Below, in pieces: positions 6,670-13,574 of a stretch of 19,396 bases of DNA; the stretch's first letter is position 1, and every line of letters begins with the position of its first letter. Source of the DNA: Acidobacteriota bacterium (GTDB lineage Bacteria; Acidobacteriota; Terriglobia; Bryobacterales; Bryobacteraceae); NCBI GenBank assembly GCA_016871135.1, contig VFZQ01000017.1:1-19396 (forward strand), read 5' to 3'. The notes under the pieces were generated by a model that saw nothing but the letters and a program-made list of their open reading frames with translations, searched no databases and was not told the origin of the DNA. A program made the position numbers and the translations under genes.

Positions 6670-8079
6670 ATGATCTCTCGCCGCGCCATCTTCGGACTCC
6701 CCTTCGCCCTGCAAAGCCAAACTCGCCGCCGGCCCAACGTCATCGTCTTCATGACGGACGACCACGGCGCCTGGGCCACCGGTGCCTACGGCTGCGCCGA
6801 ATTGCACACGCCGAACATCGACGCGCTCGCCAAAGGCGGCGCGAAATTCACGCGCGCCTTCGCGTGCACGCCGGTCTGCTCCCCGAGCCGCATGACGTAC
6901 ATGACCGGCTGTGTGCCCTCCGTCCACGGCGTGCAGGACTGGCTGCGGCCGGAGGATAGTTTCGGCGCCGCTGCGAAGGGCTGGCTCGACGGCCTGACGA
7001 TTTTTCCCGAAGTGATGGCCAGGAACGGCTATCGGTGCGGCATGGTCGGCAAGTGGCACATGGGACACGACGAAACCGCGCAACGCGGCTTCACCTACTG
7101 GGCCACCGTCCCCGGCGGCGGCGGCACGTTCAAAAACGCGACCTTCGTGCGGAACGGAACAACCGAAAAACGCGAAGGGTTCAAGGAAGACTCGATCGGC
7201 GACTTTGCTCTCGAATTCCTCGGCCAGCAGTCGGCCGACACGCCCTTCTATCTCCACGTACCGTTCTACGCGCCGCACACGCCGTTCGACTTTCAGCCCG
7301 ACCAAGATCGCAACCACTACGACAACGCCGCGTACTCCTGTTTCCCCGATACCGCCAAACATCCGAATCAAAATCGCGGACTCGGCGCGCACCATGGCAA
7401 CCGCGCTTCGATGAAGAGTTACATGTCTCTCATCAGCGGCGCCGACCGGAACATCGGCCGCATCTTGCGTCTGCTCGAACAGAAAGGCTGGCGCGACAAC
7501 ACGCTCGTCGTCTTCACCGCCGATCAAGGCTGGAACGCCGGTCACCACGGCGTTTGGGGCAAAGGCAACGGCACATGGCCGTTCAATATGTACGAAGAGT
7601 CGATCCGCGTGCCGATGATCTGGAATCATCCGGCCGCGATCGCTCCCGGCCAGACCGTCACCGCAATGGTCTCGTCCTACGATTTGTTCCCGACAATGCT
7701 CGATTACACCGGCCTCGCCGCGCCGTCCGACCCGCGCCGCGTCGGCCGTTCCTACGCCGCGTTTCTGCGCGGCCGCAAGCCGCGTTGGGAAGAAAAGCTG
7801 TTTTTCGAATACAGCTACTCGCGCGGCATGCGCACGCCCACACGCAAGTTGATCCTCCGTGCCGAAGGATTCGTCAACGAGTTCTACGATCTCGAAAAAG
7901 ATCCTGGCGAAACGGTGAACAAGATCGACGACCCGGCCTATGCCCGCGAGATCGCCGCGATGCGCGGAGAGATGGAAAAGTGGTTCGCCAAGGCCGGTGC
8001 GCCAAAGCTCGACGCCTGGCGCGGCACGACGAAACAGAACCTCACTCCCTACGGCGCGTATCCGAACGAGAAAAAATGA
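6670..8079 (+). CDS. Type I sulfatase, probably Tat-exported
   Basis: This 469-residue member of the alkaline-phosphatase-like sulfatase family would hydrolyse sulfate esters, most likely on sulfated sugars. The signature CSPSR (Cys70 to Arg74) is the site where Cys is converted to formylglycine by a maturation enzyme encoded elsewhere. Other active-site elements are FMTDDHG (Asp30/Asp31, calcium ligands), VGKWHMG (Lys128, His130) and FTADQGWNAGHHG (Asp285). The C-terminal FYDLEKDPGE block is typical of the family. The N-terminus MISRRAIFGLPFALQS carries twin arginines and a short hydrophobic stretch, suggesting Tat export. There is no recognisable Shine-Dalgarno before the ATG, so the start is supported by the signal-like N-terminus rather than by a ribosome binding site. 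The substrate cannot be told from sequence alone. Confidence 0.9.
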   Translation: MISRRAIFGLPFALQSQTRRRPNVIVFMTDDHGAWATGAYGCAELHTPNIDALAKGGAKFTRAFACTPVCSPSRMTYMTGCVPSVHGVQDWLRPEDSFGAAAKGWLDGLTIFPEVMARNGYRCGMVGKWHMGHDETAQRGFTYWATVPGGGGTFKNATFVRNGTTEKREGFKEDSIGDFALEFLGQQSADTPFYLHVPFYAPHTPFDFQPDQDRNHYDNAAYSCFPDTAKHPNQNRGLGAHHGNRASMKSYMSLISGADRNIGRILRLLEQKGWRDNTLVVFTADQGWNAGHHGVWGKGNGTWPFNMYEESIRVPMIWNHPAAIAPGQTVTAMVSSYDLFPTMLDYTGLAAPSDPRRVGRSYAAFLRGRKPRWEEKLFFEYSYSRGMRTPTRKLILRAEGFVNEFYDLEKDPGETVNKIDDPAYAREIAAMRGEMEKWFAKAGAPKLDAWRGTTKQNLTPYGAYPNEKK

Positions 8080-8118
8080 TGCCAACACTTTCCTCTGCCC
8101 GCGCGTCTTAAGATAAGA

Positions 8119-8949
8119 ATGATGTTCCGTTACACCCTCCTTCTGGCGACGATGTCCTTCGCCGCGGTCGCGCAGGATAACAAGTCCCTGTTCGCCGCCG
8201 CGCCGCCCGAGGTGGAGAAGGCGCTTCGCGACCGCGTATCAGGTTTCTATCAGGCCTACGTCGATGGCAAGTTCCGCCTCGCCGAGCAGTATGTCGCCGA
8301 GGACACCAAGGACCTCCATTACAACCAGGAAAAGAACAAGTACCGCAATTTCGAGATCGTCAAAATCACCTTCGACGACAAGTTCAAGACCGCGAAGGTT
8401 GTAACGATTGTCGGAACCAATGTCTCGATGCGCGGTAATCGTATGGATGTCGCCGCCCCGATGGCCTCGCACTGGAAGCTCGAGGACGGCAAGTGGTTTT
8501 ATTACTACCATCCGAGCCTTGGCGTGGATTCTCCCGTCGGCATCATGCGCCCGGGCCCCGGTACCGCGCAGCCCGGGACAGGATTCGGCGCCATCATCAA
8601 GAACCCGATGGCCATCCTGAGCCAGATCAAAGTCAGCAAGAAATCGATCCTCCTCAAGGGCCACGAAAAATCCGAAGACACCTTGACCGTCACCAATAAC
8701 GCGCCCGGCCCGATTTCTCTCGCGTTCCAAAGTGAAACCGCGCCCGGTCTAAGTTGGAAACTCGACAAACCCGAGATTGCCCAGGGCCAGACCGCGACGC
8801 TTACGGTTTCCTACCTTCCGCCCGACAAACGCGCCAAACCCGCTTTGCGCGGCGCGCTTTCGATTGAGCCCTTTGGACAAACCGTTCAGATTCCGGTCGA
8901 GTTCGATATCCCCGACGAAGTAAAGAAGCAGCTTCCGAAAGCCAACTAG
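8119..8949 (+). CDS. Secreted NTF2-like protein with C-terminal Ig-like domain, unknown function
   Basis: This 276-residue protein has a signal peptide (MMFRYTLLLATMSFAAVAQ). Residues 30-135 (VEKALRDRVSGFYQAYVDGKFRLAEQYVAEDT followed by strands, ending HWKLEDGKWFYYY) have the helix-then-sheet pattern of NTF2/SnoaL-like domains, which often bind small ligands. Residues 180-265 form a beta-sandwich with the text of DUF1573/abnormal-spindle-like repeats: DTLTVTNNAPGPISLAF, then GQTATLTVSYLPPDK. Start choice is between two adjacent ATGs, with AAGATAAGA immediately upstream. It follows the sulfatase by 39 bases in the same direction and could be co-transcribed. No enzymatic motif is visible. Confidence 0.75.
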   Translation: MMFRYTLLLATMSFAAVAQDNKSLFAAAPPEVEKALRDRVSGFYQAYVDGKFRLAEQYVAEDTKDLHYNQEKNKYRNFEIVKITFDDKFKTAKVVTIVGTNVSMRGNRMDVAAPMASHWKLEDGKWFYYYHPSLGVDSPVGIMRPGPGTAQPGTGFGAIIKNPMAILSQIKVSKKSILLKGHEKSEDTLTVTNNAPGPISLAFQSETAPGLSWKLDKPEIAQGQTATLTVSYLPPDKRAKPALRGALSIEPFGQTVQIPVEFDIPDEVKKQLPKAN

Positions 8950-8987
8950 CCGAGCCACTTTGGCCCTTCGATTGCTGAACTCTCGTC

Positions 8988-8992
8988 GGAGG
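8988..8992 (+). promoter_or_regulatory. Ribosome binding site deciding a TTG start
   Basis: GGAGG lies 5 bases before the TTG at 8998. No ATG or GTG in the same frame is close to such a strong site, so TTG is the best start for the following gene. Confidence 0.65.
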
Positions 8993-8997
8993 TAATT

Positions 8998-9501
8998 TTG
9001 TTTAGAGTGACAAACACGGCTCTGCCGCGCGTTCCCGAACGCGCCCCGGAGCGGCAGAACATCGGCAGAGGCGCAACTCGCGAATTCGCGCCCGTCCGAT
9101 CAATTCCTTTTGAAGAATCCCGCGCTTCGGCTGGTGATGTCGTCCGAATCGGGCGGCAAGATATTGGCAGCCCGCCGCCAGTCGTCTCGTTTTCGCCACC
9201 CGGTCCGGCGCCCGCGCCGGCGGCTTCGGCGCCGCATCCTGGAATGACCCGTCTTAATGATGCTCTCCATGCGACTGGCATGAGTACGGCGGGACTGGAT
9301 ATCCGTTACGAGGAGGAGCATGTCGGTTATCCGGGTGGATCGTATGTGAACCGGAACATCGTAGTCTCAAACGGATCGCGGACCGAGCGCTTCTCGGCCG
9401 ACCTGACCGAGCGTAATCCGATGGTCACCGCGGCCGAATTGCAGCGGTACTTCAACGTCTCGGCGAGCCTCCTGCCCGGCGGCATTATCCGGCAGGTTTA
9501 A
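8998..9501 (+). CDS. Hypothetical protein with Pro/Ala-rich linker
   Basis: A 167-residue protein that I do not recognise. Translation probably starts at TTG, given the strong GGAGG five bases upstream. The first 55 residues are Arg/Glu-rich and look disordered. Residues 57-82 are a Pro/Ala/Ser linker (SPPPVVSFSPPGPAPAPAAS). The C-terminal ~85 residues look folded: MTRLNDALHATG, IRYEEEHVGYPGGSYVNRNI, VTAAELQRYFNVSASLLPGGIIRQV. There is no signal peptide, transmembrane segment or cysteine. It begins 48 bases after the NTF2-like gene on the same strand and is followed by a GC-rich terminator, so the two may share a transcript. Confidence 0.65.
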   Translation: MFRVTNTALPRVPERAPERQNIGRGATREFAPVRSIPFEESRASAGDVVRIGRQDIGSPPPVVSFSPPGPAPAPAASAPHPGMTRLNDALHATGMSTAGLDIRYEEEHVGYPGGSYVNRNIVVSNGSRTERFSADLTERNPMVTAAELQRYFNVSASLLPGGIIRQV

Positions 9502-9505
9502 GAAC

Positions 9506-9536
9506 GCCGGGGCCGGACGATTCGCCCGGCCCCGGC
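9506..9536. terminator. Convergent (bidirectional) terminator hairpin
   Basis: A perfect 11-bp inverted repeat, GCCGGGGCCGG, loop ACGATTCGC, CCGGCCCCGGC, fills the 47-base gap between two convergent genes. The T-tract on the plus side is weak (CATTTTG), so it may act partly as an mRNA-end stabiliser. It can serve both strands. Confidence 0.75.
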
Positions 9537-9548
9537 CATCCATTTTGA

Positions 9549-10055
9549 CTACACTCCGAGTTTTCGAGCGATCGCTTCCAGGATCGCCCGGTCTTCTTCG
9601 GTGAAGCCGCGGTCGGCTTCCAGTGTCCCTTTGATCCGGACCGCAACGACTCCGGGGAAGGGAATGAACAACTCCTCGTCGTCATTCAAGCCGCGCAACG
9701 GCGGCGGTACTTCCTGTACATCAGAACCCGGGACATTGGCGACGCCAATACCCTTGGGCGGAATATTCACCGCGCCGGCCTCGTCTTTGGAAAGCACGAG
9801 AACGTCGAACACCGGCTTGCCGTCGGTGCCGAGAAGTGGCGCGCCGTTGGCCGCGTACGAAATGACATTGTCGTACACGACGGTTCGGCGAGGCGCATCC
9901 TTGGCGGCCGGGTCAAACCAGTATTTCGGTGGCCGGTTCGCATTGAACGGCGCCGGGTCGAGCCCGGTCGCCTTCTTGTACGCTTCACGCGTCTGGTAAT
10001 AAGGGAACAGGTGCAGGCGTTCAAGCCCGAACCGGATCTCCGCATTGGCAGACAT
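9549..10055 (-). CDS. Conserved-looking cytoplasmic protein of unknown function
   Basis: A 168-residue protein without signal peptide, transmembrane segment or cysteine. The N-terminal half has an aromatic/proline pattern (LHLFPYYQTREAYKKATG, PPKYWFDP). The second half alternates strands and loops (PVFDVLVLSKDE, ELFIPFPGVVAVRIKGTLEA) and ends in RGFTEEDRAILEAIARKLGV. That ending resembles the last strand and helix of GAF domains, but nothing else identifies one, so I only note the likeness. An AGGAGG sits 11 bases before the ATG, a rather long spacing. Upstream is an AT-rich palindromic stretch and then the end of the AAA+ ATPase gene in the same direction. A functional link with the ATPase is possible but unproven. 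Confidence 0.7.
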   Translation of the reverse strand: MSANAEIRFGLERLHLFPYYQTREAYKKATGLDPAPFNANRPPKYWFDPAAKDAPRRTVVYDNVISYAANGAPLLGTDGKPVFDVLVLSKDEAGAVNIPPKGIGVANVPGSDVQEVPPPLRGLNDDEELFIPFPGVVAVRIKGTLEADRGFTEEDRAILEAIARKLGV

Positions 10056-10066
10056 ATGGGTAGGTA

Positions 10067-10072
10067 CCTCCT
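10067..10072 (-). promoter_or_regulatory. Ribosome binding site inside a small palindrome
   Basis: AGGAGG on the minus strand, 11 bases before the ATG at 10055. It overlaps the palindrome AGGTACCT (10062-10069), which could pair and partly mask the site. Confidence 0.5.
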
Positions 10073-10080
10073 ATTCCCAA

Positions 10081-10160
10081 AATACCTGCCTAGGCAAGCG
10101 GATAAAGAGGTGTATTTGTTCAAATTGTTGAAAACAAATAAGAAATAAATTTCAAACTCT
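10081..10160. promoter_or_regulatory. AT-rich intergenic island with nested inverted repeats
   Basis: The 137-base gap between the ATPase and its downstream neighbour holds a stretch (10101-10160) with only 14 G/C bases in 60, against clearly GC-rich flanking genes. It contains an imperfect palindrome at 10113-10140 (TATTTGTT and AACAAATA outer arms, TTCAA and TTGAA inner arms) and a perfect 10-bp palindrome TGCCTAGGCA at 10087-10096. The likely role is the promoter and operator of the 168-residue protein gene. Which protein binds is unknown. Confidence 0.55.
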
Positions 10161-10192
10161 TGTGAACGATACTCCCAGCCGCGCGCAAATTC

Positions 10193-11554
10193 CTATTCGT
10201 CGTCTTCGGTGTTCACGAAATTGGACCCGAACGCTTGGACCAAGACGGAATCATCCAATGCGTAAGGACGCTTCTCAAAATTAATAATATCAATGGCATG
10301 CGACAAAACATCGCGCGGGTGGCAACGGCGTTTGGCCTTTCCGACCGTCCGATAGTGCCTGTCGAGGAACCGCTCCACCAAATCGCGTGGACACGTCAGT
10401 CCTTTGCCCTCGGCGAACTTCATGAAGATCTGAACAAATTCGTCTTCGCGCGGGCTTTTCAACAGCATTTTATATTGAATACGTCTCAGAAAGGCCTCGT
10501 CTCCAAGGGAAGACGGCTTCAAGTTCGACGAGAAAATCAGAAAGCACTCAAACGGCACCGTCATCTTTGCACCGTTGGTAAAGGTGAGGAAGTCGATCCG
10601 CCGTTCCATCGGCACGATCCAACGGTTCAGCACCTCGGCCGGCGTCACTTTTTGCCTGCCAAAGTCGTCGATCAGGTAAATCCCGTTGTTTGCTTTGAGT
10701 TGAAAGGGCGCCTCGTAGAACCTGCTGACCGGGTTGTAACTCAAATCCAACATCTTTAGATCGAGTTCACCGCCGCTAACAATAAACGGTCGCCGCGTCT
10801 TGAACCACCGGCCGTCGGCCCCTGAATCGACCGTGAACGCCGACAGGGTATCCTGCTGCTCCTCGATTGGGTGATGGTAGATCGGGTCGAACATCTGGAT
10901 AATCATGCCCTGACACTCGATGGCATAGGGCACGTAGATCGGTGTTTCGTCGACGTTAAACAGCGCTTCGGCCAGGAAGGTCTTGCCATTTCCCGGCTGC
11001 CCGTAGATTAGGAACGACTTCCCCGCATTCACCGCCGGGCCGATCGCGTTCAGCAGTTCGTCGGTAACCGTCATGTGCTTGTACGCCTCGCGGAGCGCGG
11101 CCATCGTCAACCACCCGTCCCGCTGCTTCTGTAAGCGCACCATCTCGGTATACTGCGCGAGCGGCACCGGCACCTTGCCCGAATAGGCGCACTGGCCAAT
11201 GTACTCCTTCGCCAAATCGCGCCCGTTCTCGGTCAGCATGAACTTCGACGAGATCGCGCCCATACCGAGCGAACTCTTCACGCCAATCAAATTCGCCCGC
11301 TTCATGTTCTCGATCAGCGCCTCGATCACGCTGAACTTCAGCCCTAGATCGCGCGCGAGTTCGCGGCCGACAACTTCTCCCTGATAGTACAGCGCCTTCA
11401 GGATTAACTGTTCAACCATCGACGCCGCAATCCCCGCTTCCTCCAGTGAAGCGGGTACGGCCGGCGCCGGCGGCAGATCCGGCTTGTCCTCAAACGCAAC
11501 GGCATCATCCAAATTCACAAGGTCAGAAAACGGCATGTTGGGGTCTCGAATCAT
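10193..11554 (-). CDS. Winged-helix AAA+ ATPase
   Basis: This 453-residue cytoplasmic ATPase has about 40 acidic/proline-rich residues first. A helix-rich segment with winged-helix character follows at about 45-115 (VEQLILKALYYQGEVVGRELA, LIENMKRANLIGV, SSKFMLTENG). The AAA+ core then shows Walker A GQPGNGKT (Lys191), Walker B IYLIDDFGR (Asp296/Asp297), a sensor-1-like FLIFSSNLKP, and an arginine pair in EAFLRRIQYKM. The C-terminal helical region includes RRCHPRDVLSHAIDII, reminiscent of ATPases related to MoxR/RuvB-type remodellers. GAGAGG is 7 bases before the ATG. It is divergent from the oxidoreductase gene (68 bases between starts). The client is unknown; DNA binding by the winged helix is an inference. 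Confidence 0.85.
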   Translation of the reverse strand: MIRDPNMPFSDLVNLDDAVAFEDKPDLPPAPAVPASLEEAGIAASMVEQLILKALYYQGEVVGRELARDLGLKFSVIEALIENMKRANLIGVKSSLGMGAISSKFMLTENGRDLAKEYIGQCAYSGKVPVPLAQYTEMVRLQKQRDGWLTMAALREAYKHMTVTDELLNAIGPAVNAGKSFLIYGQPGNGKTFLAEALFNVDETPIYVPYAIECQGMIIQMFDPIYHHPIEEQQDTLSAFTVDSGADGRWFKTRRPFIVSGGELDLKMLDLSYNPVSRFYEAPFQLKANNGIYLIDDFGRQKVTPAEVLNRWIVPMERRIDFLTFTNGAKMTVPFECFLIFSSNLKPSSLGDEAFLRRIQYKMLLKSPREDEFVQIFMKFAEGKGLTCPRDLVERFLDRHYRTVGKAKRRCHPRDVLSHAIDIINFEKRPYALDDSVLVQAFGSNFVNTEDDE

Positions 11555-11622
11555 CTATCGTCCTCTCTTGGCCAAAACTCCATATCGGCGAGCTATCATG
11601 TGTCTTCGGGAGAAAATTCGAA

Positions 11623-12966
11623 ATGTCCAGCACTCGCCGCAGCTTCCTCCAAACTTCAGGCGCAACGACCATGCTCGCCGCCGCCGCCCAGGCCCAGACG
11701 CCCAAGGGCGCCAACGACAAAATCAACGTCGCGTGTATCGGTCTCGGCATCATGGGTCAAGGCGACGTCGCCACCGCCGTCACCGTCCCCGGCGTTCGCT
11801 TGGCCGCTGTCGCCGATGTCTACGAAGGCCGCCTCACTAAGGCCAAGGAGATGTACGGCAAGGACATCTTCACCACCCGCGACTACCGCGAGATCCTCGC
11901 CCGCCCCGACATTGACGCCGTAATCGTCGCCGTACCCGACCACTGGCACCAGATCATGGCCTGCGACGCCATGAAGGCCGGCAAGGATGTCTACTGCCAG
12001 AAGCCCATGGTGCAAAAGGTCGAAGAAGGCGCCGCCGTGATTCAGACGCAAAACGAAACCAAGCGCATTCTCCAGGTCGGCAGCCAGCGCGCCAGTTCGA
12101 TCCTCTACGCCAAAGCGCGCGAGGTCATCAAGCAGGGAATGATCGGCGACGTCCGTATGGTCGAGGCCTATTGGGACCGCAACTCCGCCCTTGGCGCCTG
12201 GCAGTATTCGATCCCGCCGGACGCCACGCCGCAAACCGTCGACTGGGACCGCTTCATCGGCCACGCGCCCAAGCGCCCGTTCGAACCGATCCGCATGTTC
12301 CGCTGGCGCAATTATCAGGACTACGGCACCGGCGTCGCCGGCGATCTCTACGTCCACCTGTTCACCGGTATTCACTATGTGATGGACTCCAACGGCCCCA
12401 ACCGCATCATGTCCACCGGCGGACTCTATTACTGGAACGACGGCCGCGACGTGCCCGATCTCATGATGGGCATGTACGACTATCCCGAGACCAAGGCTCA
12501 CAAAGCCTTCCATCTTGGCATCCGCCTCAACTTCGCGGCGGGCGGCGGCGACAGCTCCGGCTTCCGTTTCATTGGCACCGATGGAGTGCTCGATCTCGCC
12601 GTCGGCGGCGCGCTTGTGTTGAAGCGTAAGCCCAAGGACAGCGAGCCCGGCCACACCGCCAGCAACTTCTCCAAGGCCACCGCCGCCGAAATCGTTAAGC
12701 AGTATCAGACAAAGTACCCCGCACAAAAAGCTTCGGCTGACGGCATGCGCGCCAACAGCGAACAGCGCTGGGTGCTGCCTCCGGGCTACACCGAACAGTA
12801 CGCGCACCACGAAAATTTCTTCAACGCCATCCGCTCACGCAAGCCCGTTATCGAAGACGCCGTCTTCGGCCTCCGCGCCGCCGGTCCCGCGCTGCTGTCC
12901 AACGTCAGCCACTTCACGCGCAAGACCGTCAACTGGGATCCCGAGACGATGGTGGTAAAGGGTTAG
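11623..12966 (+). CDS. Tat-exported Gfo/Idh/MocA family oxidoreductase
   Basis: This 447-residue protein probably performs NAD(P)-dependent redox chemistry on a sugar or sugar derivative. The start at ATG 11623 is chosen because GGGAGA is 9 bases upstream and a Tat signal follows at once (STRRSFLQTSGATTMLAAAA); the frame is open to 11446, but that part lies over the divergent ATPase gene. The Rossmann motif GLGIMG is at residues 40-45. The usual EKP catalytic block reads CQKPM, with Lys127 kept and Glu replaced by Gln126. DLYVH (Asp241, His245) gives the DxxxH-type active-site pair. The C-terminal domain ends with EQYAHHENFFNAIRSRKPV, typical of the exported members. Tat export fits folding with cofactor before secretion. 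A terminator follows. Confidence 0.88.
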   Translation: MSSTRRSFLQTSGATTMLAAAAQAQTPKGANDKINVACIGLGIMGQGDVATAVTVPGVRLAAVADVYEGRLTKAKEMYGKDIFTTRDYREILARPDIDAVIVAVPDHWHQIMACDAMKAGKDVYCQKPMVQKVEEGAAVIQTQNETKRILQVGSQRASSILYAKAREVIKQGMIGDVRMVEAYWDRNSALGAWQYSIPPDATPQTVDWDRFIGHAPKRPFEPIRMFRWRNYQDYGTGVAGDLYVHLFTGIHYVMDSNGPNRIMSTGGLYYWNDGRDVPDLMMGMYDYPETKAHKAFHLGIRLNFAAGGGDSSGFRFIGTDGVLDLAVGGALVLKRKPKDSEPGHTASNFSKATAAEIVKQYQTKYPAQKASADGMRANSEQRWVLPPGYTEQYAHHENFFNAIRSRKPVIEDAVFGLRAAGPALLSNVSHFTRKTVNWDPETMVVKG

Positions 12967-12972
12967 TCTCCG

Positions 12973-13000
12973 AAGCCGCGCGTTCCCTCTCGCGGCTTTT
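12973..13000 (+). terminator. Rho-independent terminator after the oxidoreductase
   Basis: AGCCGCG at 12974-12980, a 10-base loop, CGCGGCT at 12991-12997, running into TTTT. It begins 8 bases after the stop codon and is a simple intrinsic terminator for the upstream gene. Confidence 0.8.
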
Positions 13001-13067
13001 CAGCCGATATCTCCAGCGTCGAAATACTTGAATGGTGGCAACCCCAGTGTTTGCACGGCCTCGGCGT

Positions 13068-13101
13068 GACACCACTACGCAAAGCGCCGCGCAGTAGTGT
13101 C
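13068..13101. promoter_or_regulatory. Operator-like inverted repeat upstream of nfeD
   Basis: Two 13-base arms, GACACCACTACGC and GCGCAGTAGTGTC, separated by 8 bases, are complementary at 11 of 13 positions; the two mismatches would be G-U pairs in minus-strand RNA. A TAATAT hexamer (13102-13107) follows directly and could be a -10 box, putting the repeat over the -35 and spacer region. There is no T-tract, so it is probably not a terminator. Confidence 0.45.
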
Positions 13102-13139
13102 TAATATGAAGTGCCCGCAGTTTTGCAAGGAGGCCCGCG

Positions 13140-13562
13140 ATGGAATGGTGGATATGGCTTAGCGCCGGTCTGTTACTGATGCTCGCCGAACTGCTCACGC
13201 CCGGTGGCTTCTACTTTCTCTTCTTCGGCATCGGCGCTTGCGCCGCCGCTATCGCCGCGCTACTCACCGATAACGCCATCGTTCAGGCCATCGTGTTCGC
13301 GTCGGTATCGATCGTAGCGGTTGCGGTCTTCCGCAAGCCGCTGCTTGAAAAATTGCAGAAGTCGAAAGCCTCGTCCGTCGATCAGATCGCCGGCGAAGTG
13401 GCAATCGCTTCGTCCGACATCGCGCCCGGCGAAATCGGTTCGGCCGAACTACGCGGTACGACCTGGAAGGCCCGCAACGCGGGCGGCGTGACGCTCAAGA
13501 GCGGCGCCCGCTGCGCCGTCGAAAAAGTCGACGGCCTCATGTTAATCGTCCGCTCGGAGTAA
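13140..13562 (+). CDS. NfeD-like membrane protein (short form)
   Basis: A 140-residue protein with two or three hydrophobic segments in the first 65 residues (WWIWLSAGLLLMLAELLTP, FYFLFFGIGACAAAIAALL, AIVFASVSIVAVAVF). A C-terminal OB-fold-like beta domain follows (about 75-140), with IAGEVAIA, GSAELRGTTWKA and VEKVDGLMLIVR. This matches the short NfeD family, which partners SPFH/stomatin proteins in the inner membrane and lacks the serine-protease domain of long NfeD. AAGGAGG lies 6 bases before the ATG. The SPFH gene follows 12 bases later with its own AAGGAG site, the standard two-gene arrangement of this family. The pair is linked to membrane microdomain organisation and protein quality control. 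Confidence 0.9.
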   Translation: MEWWIWLSAGLLLMLAELLTPGGFYFLFFGIGACAAAIAALLTDNAIVQAIVFASVSIVAVAVFRKPLLEKLQKSKASSVDQIAGEVAIASSDIAPGEIGSAELRGTTWKARNAGGVTLKSGARCAVEKVDGLMLIVRSE

Positions 13563-13574
13563 CAAGGAGAACCC

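Noticed and set aside
5155..8088. A 977-codon open frame on the minus strand
   Set aside because: It lies antisense to the P5C dehydrogenase and sulfatase genes, both with intact catalytic motifs. Its translation is Arg/Gly/Asp-rich, low in complexity of motif, and crosses a perfect terminator; it reflects GC-rich codon bias.
11446..11622. N-terminal extension of the oxidoreductase to the ATG at 11446
   Set aside because: It would overlap the divergent ATPase gene and bury a Tat signal; the ATG at 11623 has GGGAGA upstream.
11656..12810. A 384-codon minus-strand open frame
   Set aside because: It lies fully inside the oxidoreductase gene in antisense; its Gly/Val/Ala/Asp-rich text mirrors the sense codons.
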